Shown one piece after another: positions 17,607 to 28,017 of a stretch of 45,141 nt of DNA. Location of the stretch: the NCBI GenBank assembly GCA_022360105.1, contig JAKSDL010000589.1, positions 1 through 45,141 of the forward strand, read 5' to 3'. This DNA is from Pseudomonadota bacterium. Its GTDB lineage: Bacteria > SAR324 > XYD2-FULL-50-16 > JAHJRI01. Positions within the stretch are counted from its first letter, which is position 1. Every line of letters begins with the position of its first letter. Under the pieces are notes generated by a model. It saw only the letters and a list, made by a program, of their open reading frames with translations, was not told the DNA's origin and ran no database searches. Position numbers and translations under genes: made by a program.

Positions 17607-18077
17607 TTATGAACCTTGAGAAATTGTAACCCTGCCCGTTCCGGCATCTACGTCTACGGTTCTACTGATATTGCCACCAACTTCTTCAGCCACTACAGCC
17701 AGGTTGTGCTTCCAAAGGATTTTTTTAATTGTTATAACATTTCGTTTTCCGATATTAAACCTTTGGTTGGGGTCCATTACCTGAGCGCCTCCCACTAATT
17801 TGAAGATCAACCCCTGTCCACTGGTGTTGCTTCCGAGCTTGGCCATTTCCCCCAAGAGAAAGGGGATTCCGGTGTCTGCAAAATACCCTGGCAGTTTTTC
17901 GGCTTTTTCCGGATTGATACTGGAATCAGGCAACGCCACGTGCATAAGTCCGACCGATCTTGCTTTGGGGTCCAAAACTATTATTGCAACACATGAGCCC
18001 AATCCGAATGTTTTGATTTTCTCTTCCGGATTTTTAGACACTGCATATTCACCGATGCCTACATTTATCTGTTTCAT
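17607..18077 (-). CDS. cheD: Chemoreceptor glutamine deamidase CheD
   Basis: 156 residues, normal for CheD, which deamidates glutamines in chemoreceptors and, in some species, is regulated by CheC/CheX-type phosphatases. The catalytic Cys29 lies in the motif TFGLGSCVAII and the catalytic His46 in VGLMHVALPDS. The C-terminal GGAQVMDPNQRFNIGKRN is the conserved CheD block. Pairing with cheY and cheX in one small cluster agrees with the known CheD-CheC/CheX regulatory link. A 207-base gap separates it from cheB upstream, larger than other gaps in the operon. Confidence 0.96.
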   Translation of the reverse strand: MKQINVGIGEYAVSKNPEEKIKTFGLGSCVAIIVLDPKARSVGLMHVALPDSSINPEKAEKLPGYFADTGIPFLLGEMAKLGSNTSGQGLIFKLVGGAQVMDPNQRFNIGKRNVITIKKILWKHNLAVVAEEVGGNISRTVDVDAGTGRVTISQGS

Positions 18078-18212
18078 CTAATATTCTATTATATGATCGG
18101 TCTGAAGAATTTAAAATGTTTCAACCATAAGGTTCTTGAGCGTTATTCATCCAAGGGATTATAAAAAATCACTCAAAATCATATTTCACCACAACTTGGC
18201 TAGCTAATTAAC

Positions 18213-18242
18213 ATCATATCACTTTTTTCCATGGTAATACAA
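18213..18242 (-). promoter_or_regulatory. Possible internal promoter ahead of cheD-cheY-cheX
   Basis: Read on the minus strand, TTGTAT is followed after 18 bases by TATGAT, lying in the 207-base gap between cheB and cheD, about 135 bases before cheD. A separate perfect TATAAT occurs closer to cheD but with no matching -35. The gap itself is the main reason to suspect a promoter. Evidence is weak. Confidence 0.3.
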
Positions 18243-18284
18243 GAAGTTGGTTTTTTGGTCCAAACAATTTTAGTCAAATCAGTA

Positions 18285-19328
18285 TCAATCCAGAACTTTG
18301 AGGATACCGGGTACCATATTTTCGATATGTACCTGTTTTTCCACGCCGCCCTTTTCAAATGCTACTTTGGGCATACCATATACCACGCAGCTTTTTTCGT
18401 CCTGACCGAAAGTTCGTGCACCAGCTTTTCGCATGGAAAGAAGACCATCGGCACCATCGCTTCCCATACCGGTTAACATAACACCTATCGCGTTATCTCC
18501 AACATATTCGGCTGCTGAATTCATCAACACACTGACAGACGGACAGTGGCCGTTTACTTTTTCACCATCAAAGATCTTCACCTGGTATATTCCACCGGAT
18601 CGAAGTATCTTCATCTGCTTTCCGCCTGGTGCAATTAACACGCGGCCAGTCATTACCCGATCGCCATTTTCCGCTTCTTTGACATTCATTGCGCTTTGTT
18701 TATCCAGACTTTCCGCAAATGCGCCAATAAAACCAGGCGGCATGTGCTGTACAATTGCCACGCCGGGTGCAGATGCCGGTAACATCTTTATCATGGTGCG
18801 GATCGCCTCGGTCCCCCCAGTTGATGCACCAATCACAATCACTTTGTCGGTACTTCCCGATAACACTTTTGTTACAGGACGAGATTTCGGAGGTTCGATC
18901 ACTTTGTCCTGCCAATGCGAAACATCTGCGACCGAAGCGATTTTAACCTTTTCGATCAATTCGCCCATCATCGTATTTAATCCACGAGATATACCTGTTG
19001 CCGGTTTAGTCACAAAATCAAGTGCTCCAGCTTCCAGGGCCTCCATGGTGATACGTTTTCCTTTTTCTGTCAGGGCACTGACCATAACTACAGGGATCGG
19101 ATATTGCGGCATCAGCTTACGCAAAAAAGCCACCCCATCCATGCGAGGCATTTCCACGTCCAATGTCAACACGTCCGGTTCCAGTTCAAGTATGCGGTCC
19201 CTTGCCTGATAAGGATCTGCTGCAGTGGCTACTACTTCAATTTCAGGGTCCATTCCCAAACCTGATTGCAGGATATTGCGAACCAGGGCCGAATCATCTA
19301 CTACCAATACTTTGATCTTTTTAGACAT
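18285..19328 (-). CDS. cheB: Protein-glutamate methylesterase/deamidase CheB
   Basis: 347 residues. The N-terminal receiver (1-115) has VVDDSALVRN and TLDVEMPRMDG with phospho-Asp57. A linker leads to the C-terminal esterase domain (about 160-345). The catalytic triad is visible: Ser169 in VIVIGASTGGTEAIRTM, His195 in IVQHMPPGF and Asp291 in LTGMGSDGADGLLSMRKAGA. It removes methyl groups from chemoreceptors when phosphorylated by CheA. It follows cheR by 76 bases on the same strand, the usual adaptation pair. Confidence 0.98.
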   Translation of the reverse strand: MSKKIKVLVVDDSALVRNILQSGLGMDPEIEVVATAADPYQARDRILELEPDVLTLDVEMPRMDGVAFLRKLMPQYPIPVVMVSALTEKGKRITMEALEAGALDFVTKPATGISRGLNTMMGELIEKVKIASVADVSHWQDKVIEPPKSRPVTKVLSGSTDKVIVIGASTGGTEAIRTMIKMLPASAPGVAIVQHMPPGFIGAFAESLDKQSAMNVKEAENGDRVMTGRVLIAPGGKQMKILRSGGIYQVKIFDGEKVNGHCPSVSVLMNSAAEYVGDNAIGVMLTGMGSDGADGLLSMRKAGARTFGQDEKSCVVYGMPKVAFEKGGVEKQVHIENMVPGILKVLD

Positions 19329-19404
19329 AATTTGAGAAAGACTTAAAATTCAATCTGTTGCTTAAAACCACAAATTTGTGGAACCGATTAGGGTTAAGAC
19401 GTCA

Positions 19405-20295
19405 TTATTTTGTTCGTTTGTAAATGGAAGGAGCAATATAGGTGTATTGGCTCTCATTTCTGCCCAGCGTTTCGGCGTTTCCAATAAACAGATACCCTCC
19501 CGGCGCCGTAAAATCGTATAAGCGCTGTACCAGCCCGGTCCGAGTCGCTTGATCAAAATAGATCATCACATTTCTACAGAAAATAACGTGAAACGGTTTT
19601 TTGAAAGGAAATTTCTCATTCATCAGGTTAAACCGACGGTATAGAACTTCCTGCTTTAAATGATCTTTAACCTGATACCGATCGGGCCCAATTTTATCGA
19701 AATAGCTGTGTTTGTATTTTTTAGGAACCTGTGACATTCGCTCTTCTGTATAGATTCCCTGCATAGCTGTGTTCAGGGCGTCGTTTGAAATATCAGTTGC
19801 CAAGAGTCCTGCTGACCAGTTTCGGTAATCTGCTCCCAGGTACTCCATCATTAACATGGCAATAACATATGGCTCTTCACCCGTTGAAGCTGCGGCACAC
19901 CAGACTCTCAAATCCTTGTGCCCCGCGGCGGTAATCTTTGGAATCAACTCGGGTAGGGATGTATTCACCAGGTAATCGAAATGAGCGCTTTCACGAAAGA
20001 AAAAAGTATGATTCGTGGAAACGGCATCGATCAGTTCACTAAGTTCTGAGAGCGATTTGTCGTTCTGAATGGATTCGTAATACTCCTTAAAAGAGCGAAA
20101 TCCTTTCTTTTTGAGGATTTTTTGCAAACGATTCATCAACAACGCACGTTTCGCATCCGTCAAATTAATACCAAAATTGCGATAGATAAACCTGCGAAAC
20201 AGTTCAAATTCTTCATCAGAAATCTGGATGAAATTGCGGGAAACAAATCCTTCATCATCCTTTGATCGTTGTAGTAAATCTGATAAATCAACCAT
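19405..20295 (-). CDS. cheR: Chemotaxis protein methyltransferase CheR
   Basis: 296 residues. It methylates chemoreceptor glutamates using SAM. The N-terminal all-helical domain (about 25-90, with NFGINLTDAKRALLMNRL) is followed by the catalytic domain: VSTNHTFFFRES, then SAM motif CAAASTGEEPYVIAML (133-148), and VIFCRNVMIYFD further on, all standard. No TPR or other C-terminal extension is present, so it is the simple form. It lies between cheW and cheB. Confidence 0.98.
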   Translation of the reverse strand: MVDLSDLLQRSKDDEGFVSRNFIQISDEEFELFRRFIYRNFGINLTDAKRALLMNRLQKILKKKGFRSFKEYYESIQNDKSLSELSELIDAVSTNHTFFFRESAHFDYLVNTSLPELIPKITAAGHKDLRVWCAAASTGEEPYVIAMLMMEYLGADYRNWSAGLLATDISNDALNTAMQGIYTEERMSQVPKKYKHSYFDKIGPDRYQVKDHLKQEVLYRRFNLMNEKFPFKKPFHVIFCRNVMIYFDQATRTGLVQRLYDFTAPGGYLFIGNAETLGRNESQYTYIAPSIYKRTK

Positions 20296-20339
20296 AAAAC
20301 TTAAACTCTAGCTGCTATTCAATACGACCAATAATCTAT

Positions 20340-21422
20340 CTATGTACCTTCTTCCAGAATTCTTCTTTTGGCCAGAATCTCATCCACAAATAACACTTTC
20401 TCCAGGTTAAGCAGAATGTTTACTTCTTTGCCAATTTTGCCCATTCCCATGATGTAGCTGGATTCAATACCTGAATGTGTCCTGGGAGGAGGATCAATCT
20501 GGTTTTCCGGAATATCTGCGACCTCGTTTACTGTATCGACTATCAGCCCGACAGCTGTCTCTTCATATTCAACGACGATGATGCAGGTGCGATCATCATA
20601 ATCCCTGAGTTCCATATTGAAGCGATGTCTTACATCGATCACCGGAATCACTTTACCACGAAGGTTGATCACACCACGCACAAAAGCCGGTGTGTCAGGG
20701 ACCTCAGTGATTTTATGGATTACAATAATCTCAGTGATGTACTTAATAGAAAATCCAAACGATTCCTCGCCAATTTTAAAGGTCAGGTATTTATCCTTTT
20801 GGGTATCCTCAAATGCTTCTTCATAATCTTCCCCAATTGTGAGCTCTGAACTTGAAGGCGCCTCAGTAGCGGGTTGATCTGCCAGTTCCTTGTTTTCATC
20901 CTCTATCGTCTCTTGAGCTGCAGGGACCGCATCTTCAGATTCCGATGATTGTTGTTCCGCTTCTTTCTTTTCTTCCAAAAAAGATTCCTCTTCCAGACCA
21001 TCCAGATTAATCATCTTTTTGTCTGGTTTGGTTTTATCCTCATTTTCTTCAGGTATCAGGTCCTCATTTGAGGCAGAATCCAGCGTTTTCTTTTCTGCGG
21101 CTTCCGGTTCTTGCTCGGAAATTTCGTCGACAATCTCATCCTTTTGATCTTCTACGATGCTGTCAGTAGTTTCAGGGGGATCCAGTTCGATTTTGGATTC
21201 CTTTTCTTGAAGATCCGGTTCCACTGCCTTTTCCCGGCTTTTTGCCGTTTTCTTTTTGGCTTTTCCGGATGATTTTTTCGACTTTTTCTTTTCAACCAGG
21301 TTTTCGACACCTTCATCATCAATGGTTTTGCTATCGACCTTATCCATTGCATCCAAGGTGTCCAAGGCTTTGCGAGTGCCTCGTTTATGCTTATGCAGTT
21401 GTTTTTTACTTGGTAGCCCCAT
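20340..21422 (-). CDS. cheW: CheW coupling protein with a long charged N-terminal extension
   Basis: 360 residues, about twice the usual CheW. Residues about 210-350 are a normal CheW domain: YLTFKIGEESFGFSIKYITE, VRGVINLRGKVIPVIDVRHR and IIVVEYEETAVGLIVDTVNE. The first about 205 residues are low complexity: a basic stretch with KKKSKKSSGKAKKKTAK, then a long Glu/Asp/Ser/Gln-rich region. That is likely a disordered tether. It lies directly between cheR and the ParA-like gene (8-base gap), so the tail may contact the ATPase or nucleoid. This contact is inference, by analogy with the Pro-Ala-rich CheA or ParP linkers that bind ParC in polar arrays. Confidence 0.95.
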   Translation of the reverse strand: MGLPSKKQLHKHKRGTRKALDTLDAMDKVDSKTIDDEGVENLVEKKKSKKSSGKAKKKTAKSREKAVEPDLQEKESKIELDPPETTDSIVEDQKDEIVDEISEQEPEAAEKKTLDSASNEDLIPEENEDKTKPDKKMINLDGLEEESFLEEKKEAEQQSSESEDAVPAAQETIEDENKELADQPATEAPSSSELTIGEDYEEAFEDTQKDKYLTFKIGEESFGFSIKYITEIIVIHKITEVPDTPAFVRGVINLRGKVIPVIDVRHRFNMELRDYDDRTCIIVVEYEETAVGLIVDTVNEVADIPENQIDPPPRTHSGIESSYIMGMGKIGKEVNILLNLEKVLFVDEILAKRRILEEGT

Positions 21423-21430
21423 ACATTCAC

Positions 21431-22144
21431 CTAATTAGAACTGATTTGAATGATTTCTTTGGCAATTGCTTCTACTTCATTGATAGCTTTTTTAGCCTGA
21501 TCATAAAGTTTGGCGTTCGCTTTTACCGATTCCCCATATTCTATCAGATTATTTCCACCCCTGGAGAAATTTTCGAAAACCGAACCAAAGGAAAAAACAG
21601 CCGGCAAACAGTGTACGTAGTCCGGCATTATTTCTTCGAAATATTCTAAAACATTAGCTTTGTTAGCCAATGGATGAGTAAAGGAAGGAACAATATAAAA
21701 TACGTCTCTACTCTCCTGATCGATGTCGATGATCTTTTTGATAATCGGCATGAGATTATCTTCAAATGCCTCCTCATCGTTTGTTGAAGTGCGCATGGGA
21801 ATTAACACCAGGTCGGACACCGCACAAGCAAATTTGGTGTGAAACTTTCCGATACTCTCTCCCGGAACATCCAGAATCAAAAGTTCGTTTTCATTTTCCA
21901 GCATTTCAATTTCTTCCAGGATTTCATCCTTATCCTCACTGGAAATATGGTGAAAAACAATATTCTCTTTTTTATGACCGTTCTGTTCACGCCTGCTCCA
22001 CCATTTTTTTAAGGTGCCCTGCGGATCAAGTTCCACCAATGCAATAGAGGGAAACTCCTTACGCATGTATTTGGAATAGGCAACGTTTAACGCTAAGGTA
22101 CTTTTCCCTGTACCTCCTTTCGTTTGTACAAAAGCTACAATCAT
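21431..22144 (-). CDS. ParA/MinD-type ATPase in the che operon (ParC-like)
   Basis: 237 residues. The deviant Walker A box is at residues 9-16 (KGGTGKST, with signature Lys9 and Lys14). The A' Asp is at about 40 (VELDPQGTL), and a Walker B-like LLILDVPGES follows near 90. The fold is that of ParA ATPases that position cargo on the nucleoid or pole. Its ATG overlaps the end of cheA by four bases, and cheW starts eight bases after its stop. It is therefore almost certainly co-transcribed with the chemotaxis genes and likely positions the array, as ParC does in Vibrio and PpfA in Rhodobacter. No ParB or ParP gene is present. Confidence 0.88.
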   Translation of the reverse strand: MIVAFVQTKGGTGKSTLALNVAYSKYMRKEFPSIALVELDPQGTLKKWWSRREQNGHKKENIVFHHISSEDKDEILEEIEMLENENELLILDVPGESIGKFHTKFACAVSDLVLIPMRTSTNDEEAFEDNLMPIIKKIIDIDQESRDVFYIVPSFTHPLANKANVLEYFEEIMPDYVHCLPAVFSFGSVFENFSRGGNNLIEYGESVKANAKLYDQAKKAINEVEAIAKEIIQISSN

Positions 22145-24333
22145 GGTTTATTATCTGTAATTTCTTGCCTCAAGTCTGCGACATCCAAGATTAAGCTCAC
22201 TTCCCCGTTGCTTAAAATCGAACATCCCGATACACCTGAAACCTTTCCCAGATAGTCTGATAATCCCTTAATGACTGTCTGGTATTGACCTAATAGTTCA
22301 TCCACAAAGAGTCCGAAAACTTCGTCCTGGTGCTCCAGTATTATCAAGATACCATCTTCCAGATTCTCGTGGTCTGGTTTGATATTGTGCAAGTGATGCA
22401 ACCGGAATACCGGTATCAATTGTTCGCGAATCATGACCACTTCTTTGTTTTCAACCATGGTTACCTGGTCCGGCTTGATTTGCACCGATTCACGAATGTT
22501 CAACAACGGCGCTGTGTAAATAGCGTTTCCAACCCGGAGCAGCATGCCGTCAATGATGGCGAGAGTCAGCGGAATTCTTAAACCGATCGTACTACCCTGG
22601 CCCATATTGCTTTTGATATCAACATGACCTTTTACTTTTTCGATATTTCGTTTTACTACGTCCATGCCTACGCCGCGACCTGAGACGGAAGTTACCTGCT
22701 CAGCTGTTGAAAATCCCGGTTCAAATATCAGTTTGTGAATTTTGGAATCTGTCCATTCGTCAGCTTCATCACCCACCAGACCTCTTTCCTTGGCCTTTGC
22801 CAGGATCCTGTCTCTACTCAGACCACGGCCATCATCGATAATGTTAATCCAGACTTCGTTTCCTTCATATTTTGCTTCGATAATCAGCTTCCCGGTTGCC
22901 TGTTTCCCGGCTGCTTCTCGTTCTGCCGGGGTTTCAATACCGTGATCAATGGAGTTGCGAACCAAATGAACCAACGGATCGGATATTTGTTCTACTACTG
23001 TCTTATCCAACTCGGTATCTTCGCCCCTGGTTTCGAAAACGACCTGCTTGCCTGACTTTTTAGAGAGATCACGCACCAACCGGACCATTTTTCGGAATGT
23101 GCCGGCAAGAGGAATCATGCGGATTGACATCGCTACGTCCTGCAACTCGGTAATCAGGCTGTTTAACTGGTGCGAGGAACGATTTATCTTCTCGGAATCT
23201 CCGGAAAGGTTACTGGTGATCATTTGACTAACAATCATTAACTCACCTACGAGATTAATAACCGTATCGACTTTTTGAAGATTTACCCGAATATCGGTTT
23301 GCAGGGATTTTGCAACGGCCTTTCCGTCATCCTTATCTGTCTTGTCCAGATCCGTTATTTTCCCCATTTTGGGGATGGTCGGTAGCTCTGTATCTTCGAT
23401 GGGGGAAATACCTTGTGGTTCAGGTTTTTCCGGAGGCAGTCCTGGGATGATATTGTCCATCATATCCATTACGGCGGCACAGCTTTGAACTGCCGGGGAG
23501 CCACTATCAGCAATTTGGTGTACAGTACTACGCAAGACGTCCAATACATTGAACAACACGGAAACAATTTCTTCTTTGGTAGGAATGTCTTTGTTTTTCA
23601 TTCCGTCAAAAACTGTCTCCACTTTGTGACTGATCTTTTCCAGATCCTTGAAATTCATGAACCCGCAATTGCCCTTGAAACTATGAATCAAACGGTAAGC
23701 ATCATCCAGAAGCTTCTGTTCAAATCCAAACTTTTCCAGGATCAATAAAATTTCTTCTATTTTTTCAAATCCGCTCTCTGCTTCCTGCAGAAATTGCTGG
23801 ATCATTTCATCTGTGATAGGAATTTCAAATTCCTCTTCCTCTGGCGGGGCTTCATCAGGTGCTTGTCCTGTCTCTTCTTCGGCAACAGGTGCATCCGGTT
23901 TTTTGGGTTTTGCAGTTGGTTTTTTCCCTGCTATGACATCTTCAATTTCCGTAGTAATAGCGTTTATTTCGTCGTCATATCCATCATCTGTCAGTTTGTC
24001 ATCAACTATCAGCAGTAGGCTGGTTATCTGGTCGCAAACCGAAACCATGATATCCAAATGCTCGGAAGTAAATTCAAGTTTGCCTTTACGAAAAAGATCA
24101 AGGAGGGTCTCTGCGGAGTGAGTCAGGCGTTGAATGTTATTAAGATTCAAAAACCCGGCTCCTCCTTTGATAGAATGGAAACATCTGAATATATTGTTAA
24201 TTTTCTCATCATCATAGTTGTCTTCCAATTCCACTAAAAGGGGCTCAGTATCTTCCAGCATCTCCTTGGAATCCACCACAAATTCGTGGAGAATATCTCT
24301 CATATCCTCCATTCCACCTGCATTATCTGACAT
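22141..24333 (-). CDS. cheA: Chemotaxis histidine kinase CheA with two HPt domains
   Basis: 730 residues. Two phosphotransfer domains are seen: HPt1 (about 10-110) with phospho-His53 in CFHSIKGGAGF, and HPt2 (about 172-280) with His217 in LIHSFKGNCGF. Acidic and Pro-rich linkers (138-170, 300-345) separate them from the dimer domain (about 348-410, LQKVDTVINLVGELM). The ATPase domain has HLVRNSIDHGIE (456-467), DDGRGL (500-505) and GRGVGMDVV (552-560). The CheW-like P5 domain fills about 595-725. I see no clear P2 CheY-docking domain. Upstream sequence lacks a ribosome site; internal Met8 is a possible alternative start. First gene of the operon. Confidence 0.97.
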   Translation of the reverse strand: MSDNAGGMEDMRDILHEFVVDSKEMLEDTEPLLVELEDNYDDEKINNIFRCFHSIKGGAGFLNLNNIQRLTHSAETLLDLFRKGKLEFTSEHLDIMVSVCDQITSLLLIVDDKLTDDGYDDEINAITTEIEDVIAGKKPTAKPKKPDAPVAEEETGQAPDEAPPEEEEFEIPITDEMIQQFLQEAESGFEKIEEILLILEKFGFEQKLLDDAYRLIHSFKGNCGFMNFKDLEKISHKVETVFDGMKNKDIPTKEEIVSVLFNVLDVLRSTVHQIADSGSPAVQSCAAVMDMMDNIIPGLPPEKPEPQGISPIEDTELPTIPKMGKITDLDKTDKDDGKAVAKSLQTDIRVNLQKVDTVINLVGELMIVSQMITSNLSGDSEKINRSSHQLNSLITELQDVAMSIRMIPLAGTFRKMVRLVRDLSKKSGKQVVFETRGEDTELDKTVVEQISDPLVHLVRNSIDHGIETPAEREAAGKQATGKLIIEAKYEGNEVWINIIDDGRGLSRDRILAKAKERGLVGDEADEWTDSKIHKLIFEPGFSTAEQVTSVSGRGVGMDVVKRNIEKVKGHVDIKSNMGQGSTIGLRIPLTLAIIDGMLLRVGNAIYTAPLLNIRESVQIKPDQVTMVENKEVVMIREQLIPVFRLHHLHNIKPDHENLEDGILIILEHQDEVFGLFVDELLGQYQTVIKGLSDYLGKVSGVSGCSILSNGEVSLILDVADLRQEITDNKP

Positions 24334-24431
24334 ATGATTTATCTAGTTATTGTTGAGTGATACTGGTTTTACACTTTTACTTCCGCTGTCGATGACGTGA
24401 ATGTATCAACTTATATTATCACACAAAAAAG

Positions 24432-24461
24432 TGTATAAAACTAGTAATAATATTTAATCAA
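24432..24461 (-). promoter_or_regulatory. Candidate sigma70 promoter for the cheA operon
   Basis: On the minus strand TTGATT (24456-24461) is followed after 18 bases by TATACA (24432-24437), about 100 bases before the cheA start. The match is moderate and the surrounding DNA is AT-rich, so this is a suggestion. A flagellar sigma28 site was looked for by eye and not seen. Confidence 0.33.
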
Positions 24462-24606
24462 ACCAGGGTCTGTATTAACCTGGAAGTGTATTTTCACAAC
24501 TTCCTGAAAACATAGTTAAAATCGTGAGGAGGCTTGTAACGATGAAGGTTATTGCCTGTTTTCTATGATGATTGATGATAGACCGATCAATGTGAAAAAG
24601 CAAAAA

Positions 24607-24629
24607 AAAAGCCGGCAGTGCCGGCTTTT
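24607..24629 (-). terminator. Rho-independent terminator after groEL
   Basis: Perfect 10-bp stem (24607-24616 with 24620-24629, core GCCGGC) and a 3-nt loop. Read on the minus strand it is followed by a run of T, matching the 9-A tract at 24602-24610. It ends the groES-groEL transcript 25 bases after the groEL stop and insulates cheA. Confidence 0.92.
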
Positions 24630-24654
24630 AATTCAATCTAAAAAGAGGGGAGAC

Positions 24655-26319
<1,665 letters not shown>

Positions 26320-26414
26320 TTAATCCTGTGTTTATGATTATTCAAAAATTCCGATGGATTGTGATTCGTTCCTCACCATCTCATTTATCAAATTTAAAAT
26401 AGTTGCCTGACCGA

Positions 26415-26702
26415 TTATTCGATTACACCAAGAATATCGTCTTCTTTCATCATCAGTAATTCTTCACCGTCGATCTTGATTTCAGTACCGGCATACTTAC
26501 CGAACAGTACCTTGTCGTTTTCCTTGACATCCAAAGGAAGTACAGTACCGTCTTCTTTGCGAATTCCAGTACCAACAGCAACAACAACACCTTCCTGAGG
26601 CTTTTCTTTAGCTGTATCGGGAATGATGATTCCACTGGCTGTCTTCTCTTCCGCATCACTACGTCTTACAATCACACGATCGTGTAAAGGTTTAATTTTC
26701 AT
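26415..26702 (-). CDS. groES: Co-chaperonin GroES
   Basis: 95 residues, standard length. It caps GroEL. Signature features include [19 protein letters not shown] at the N-terminus, the mobile loop [20 protein letters not shown], and [20 protein letters not shown] near the end. First gene of the operon, with a promoter and CIRCE upstream. Confidence 0.99.
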   Translation of the reverse strand: MKIKPLHDRVIVRRSDAEEKTASGIIIPDTAKEKPQEGVVVAVGTGIRKEDGTVLPLDVKENDKVLFGKYAGTEIKIDGEELLMMKEDDILGVIE

Positions 26703-26809
26703 AGTCTTTATCCTAGAATTAAGTTAATAATTCAATTGCCAAGGAGCCTTCCAGTCAGGAAAGATAAAACCCCTCCGTTCAAGGGCTCCCAATAAAAGTT
26801 CAAATCCTA

Positions 26810-26836
26810 TTAGCACTCAATCATGTCGAGTGCTAA
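26810..26836. promoter_or_regulatory. CIRCE operator (HrcA binding site)
   Basis: TTAGCACTC (26810-26818), nine spacer bases, GAGTGCTAA (26828-26836): a perfect match to the CIRCE consensus. It lies 108 bases upstream of groES, just downstream of the promoter -10, where HrcA binding would block transcription start. hrcA itself is not in the window. Confidence 0.98.
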
Positions 26837-26847
26837 TATAAAATTCA

Positions 26848-26876
26848 AATATAGCCGCCCTTATTAATAAGATCAA
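26848..26876 (-). promoter_or_regulatory. groESL sigma70 promoter
   Basis: On the minus strand TTGATC (26871-26876), a 17-base spacer, then TATATT (26848-26853). The transcription start would fall at about the CIRCE edge, the normal arrangement. Spacing and both hexamers are good, and the operator position supports it. Confidence 0.82.
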
Positions 26877-26952
26877 GTGCAAAATGGTTATTTTTGGGAA
26901 GTGAGGGCACCTGATAACGTGCCCATTTTATTGGATGTTTTCCGGGGAAGGA

Positions 26953-27990
26953 CTAGGCTTCCGCCTCTTCTTCGGATTGTTTTTCTTTTGGTGAATCAAA
27001 GGGGATGTTGTAATGCTCACGAACTGCTTTGTCGATCGCTTCCACCATGTCCTCATGCTCAAGCAGAAATTCTTTTGAATTCTCACGGCCCTGGCCAAGC
27101 CTTTCTTCACCGTAAGAATACCAGCTGCCGCTCTTTTTAATAACGCCGCACTCTACGGCCAAATCCAACAAGGAACCAAGTTTGGAGATACCTTCTCCGA
27201 ACATGATATCCAGTTCGATGATTTTAAAAGGGGGAGCGACCTTGTTTTTAACTATCTTGATTCGGGTTCTGTTACCCAGAATATTATCACCCTGTTTAAT
27301 ATCACTGATTCTTCTGATATCGACCCGTACGGATGAATAGAATTTCAAGGCATTACCACCGGTGGTTACTTCCGGATTTCCATACATCACGCCGATTTTA
27401 TGCCTGAGCTGGTTGATGAAGATGATCATGCACTTGGATTTGGAGAGTGTACCGGTAAGCTTTCTTAAGGCCTGGGACATAAGCCTGGCCTGAAGTCCAA
27501 CGTGGGCATCTCCCATTTCACCATTTATTTCAGCCCTGGGAACCAAAGCCGCTACTGAATCCACGACAACGATATCGATACCGCCGCTACGCACAAGGAT
27601 ATCTGTAATTTCCAAAGCCTGCTCACCGAAATCGGGTTGGGAAATAAGAAGATCTTCGGTGTTGACTCCCAGTTTTTTTGCATAGACCACATCTAGGGCG
27701 TGCTCGGCATCCACAAAAGCTGCAACCCCACCTTTTTTTTGAACTTCGGAAACCACATGCAGTGCCAGGGTTGTTTTTCCTGATGATTCCGGACCGAAGA
27801 TTTCGATAATTCTTCCCATGGGAAATCCGCCAGCACCAAGCGCCACATCCAATCCGATTATTCCCGATCGAACGACCGGCACGTTTTGCGCTGAGCCATC
27901 GTCCATTCTCATAATCGAACCTTTCCCAAATTGACGATCAATTTGGGAAATTGCTGATTCGATTGCCTTGCTTCGATCTGAGTCCCACAT
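26953..27990 (-). CDS. recA: Recombinase RecA
   Basis: 345 residues. It forms ATP-dependent filaments on single-stranded DNA, drives strand exchange and triggers LexA self-cleavage. Conserved blocks include [20 protein letters not shown], Walker [31 protein letters not shown], the MAW-like [17 protein letters not shown], and loop L2 [20 protein letters not shown] with [11 protein letters not shown]. The acidic tail is short (QSEEEAEA). The SD before the ATG is GGGAG. A palindrome lies in the promoter region and may be the SOS operator. Confidence 0.99.
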   Translation of the reverse strand: MWDSDRSKAIESAISQIDRQFGKGSIMRMDDGSAQNVPVVRSGIIGLDVALGAGGFPMGRIIEIFGPESSGKTTLALHVVSEVQKKGGVAAFVDAEHALDVVYAKKLGVNTEDLLISQPDFGEQALEITDILVRSGGIDIVVVDSVAALVPRAEINGEMGDAHVGLQARLMSQALRKLTGTLSKSKCMIIFINQLRHKIGVMYGNPEVTTGGNALKFYSSVRVDIRRISDIKQGDNILGNRTRIKIVKNKVAPPFKIIELDIMFGEGISKLGSLLDLAVECGVIKKSGSWYSYGEERLGQGRENSKEFLLEHEDMVEAIDKAVREHYNIPFDSPKEKQSEEEAEA

Positions 27991-28017
27991 GTTTATCTCC
28001 CGACAGTTAATTTATGT

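Larger units (their letters stand above)
24334..24654. other. 321-bp intergenic region upstream of cheA
   Basis: Sits between groEL (ends 24655) and cheA (starts 24333), both minus strand. It carries the groEL terminator and a candidate cheA promoter. It also has a perfect 6-bp inverted repeat with arms GGAAGT (24482-24487) and ACTTCC (24499-24504). No ORF of note. Confidence 0.6.

Noticed and set aside
18433..19209. 258-codon plus-strand frame
   Set aside because: Antisense shadow of cheB, whose catalytic triad and receiver are intact.
24334..24654. Sigma28 or sigma54 promoters for the che operon
   Set aside because: No acceptable match to the consensus forms was found by eye; only a modest sigma70-like site remains.
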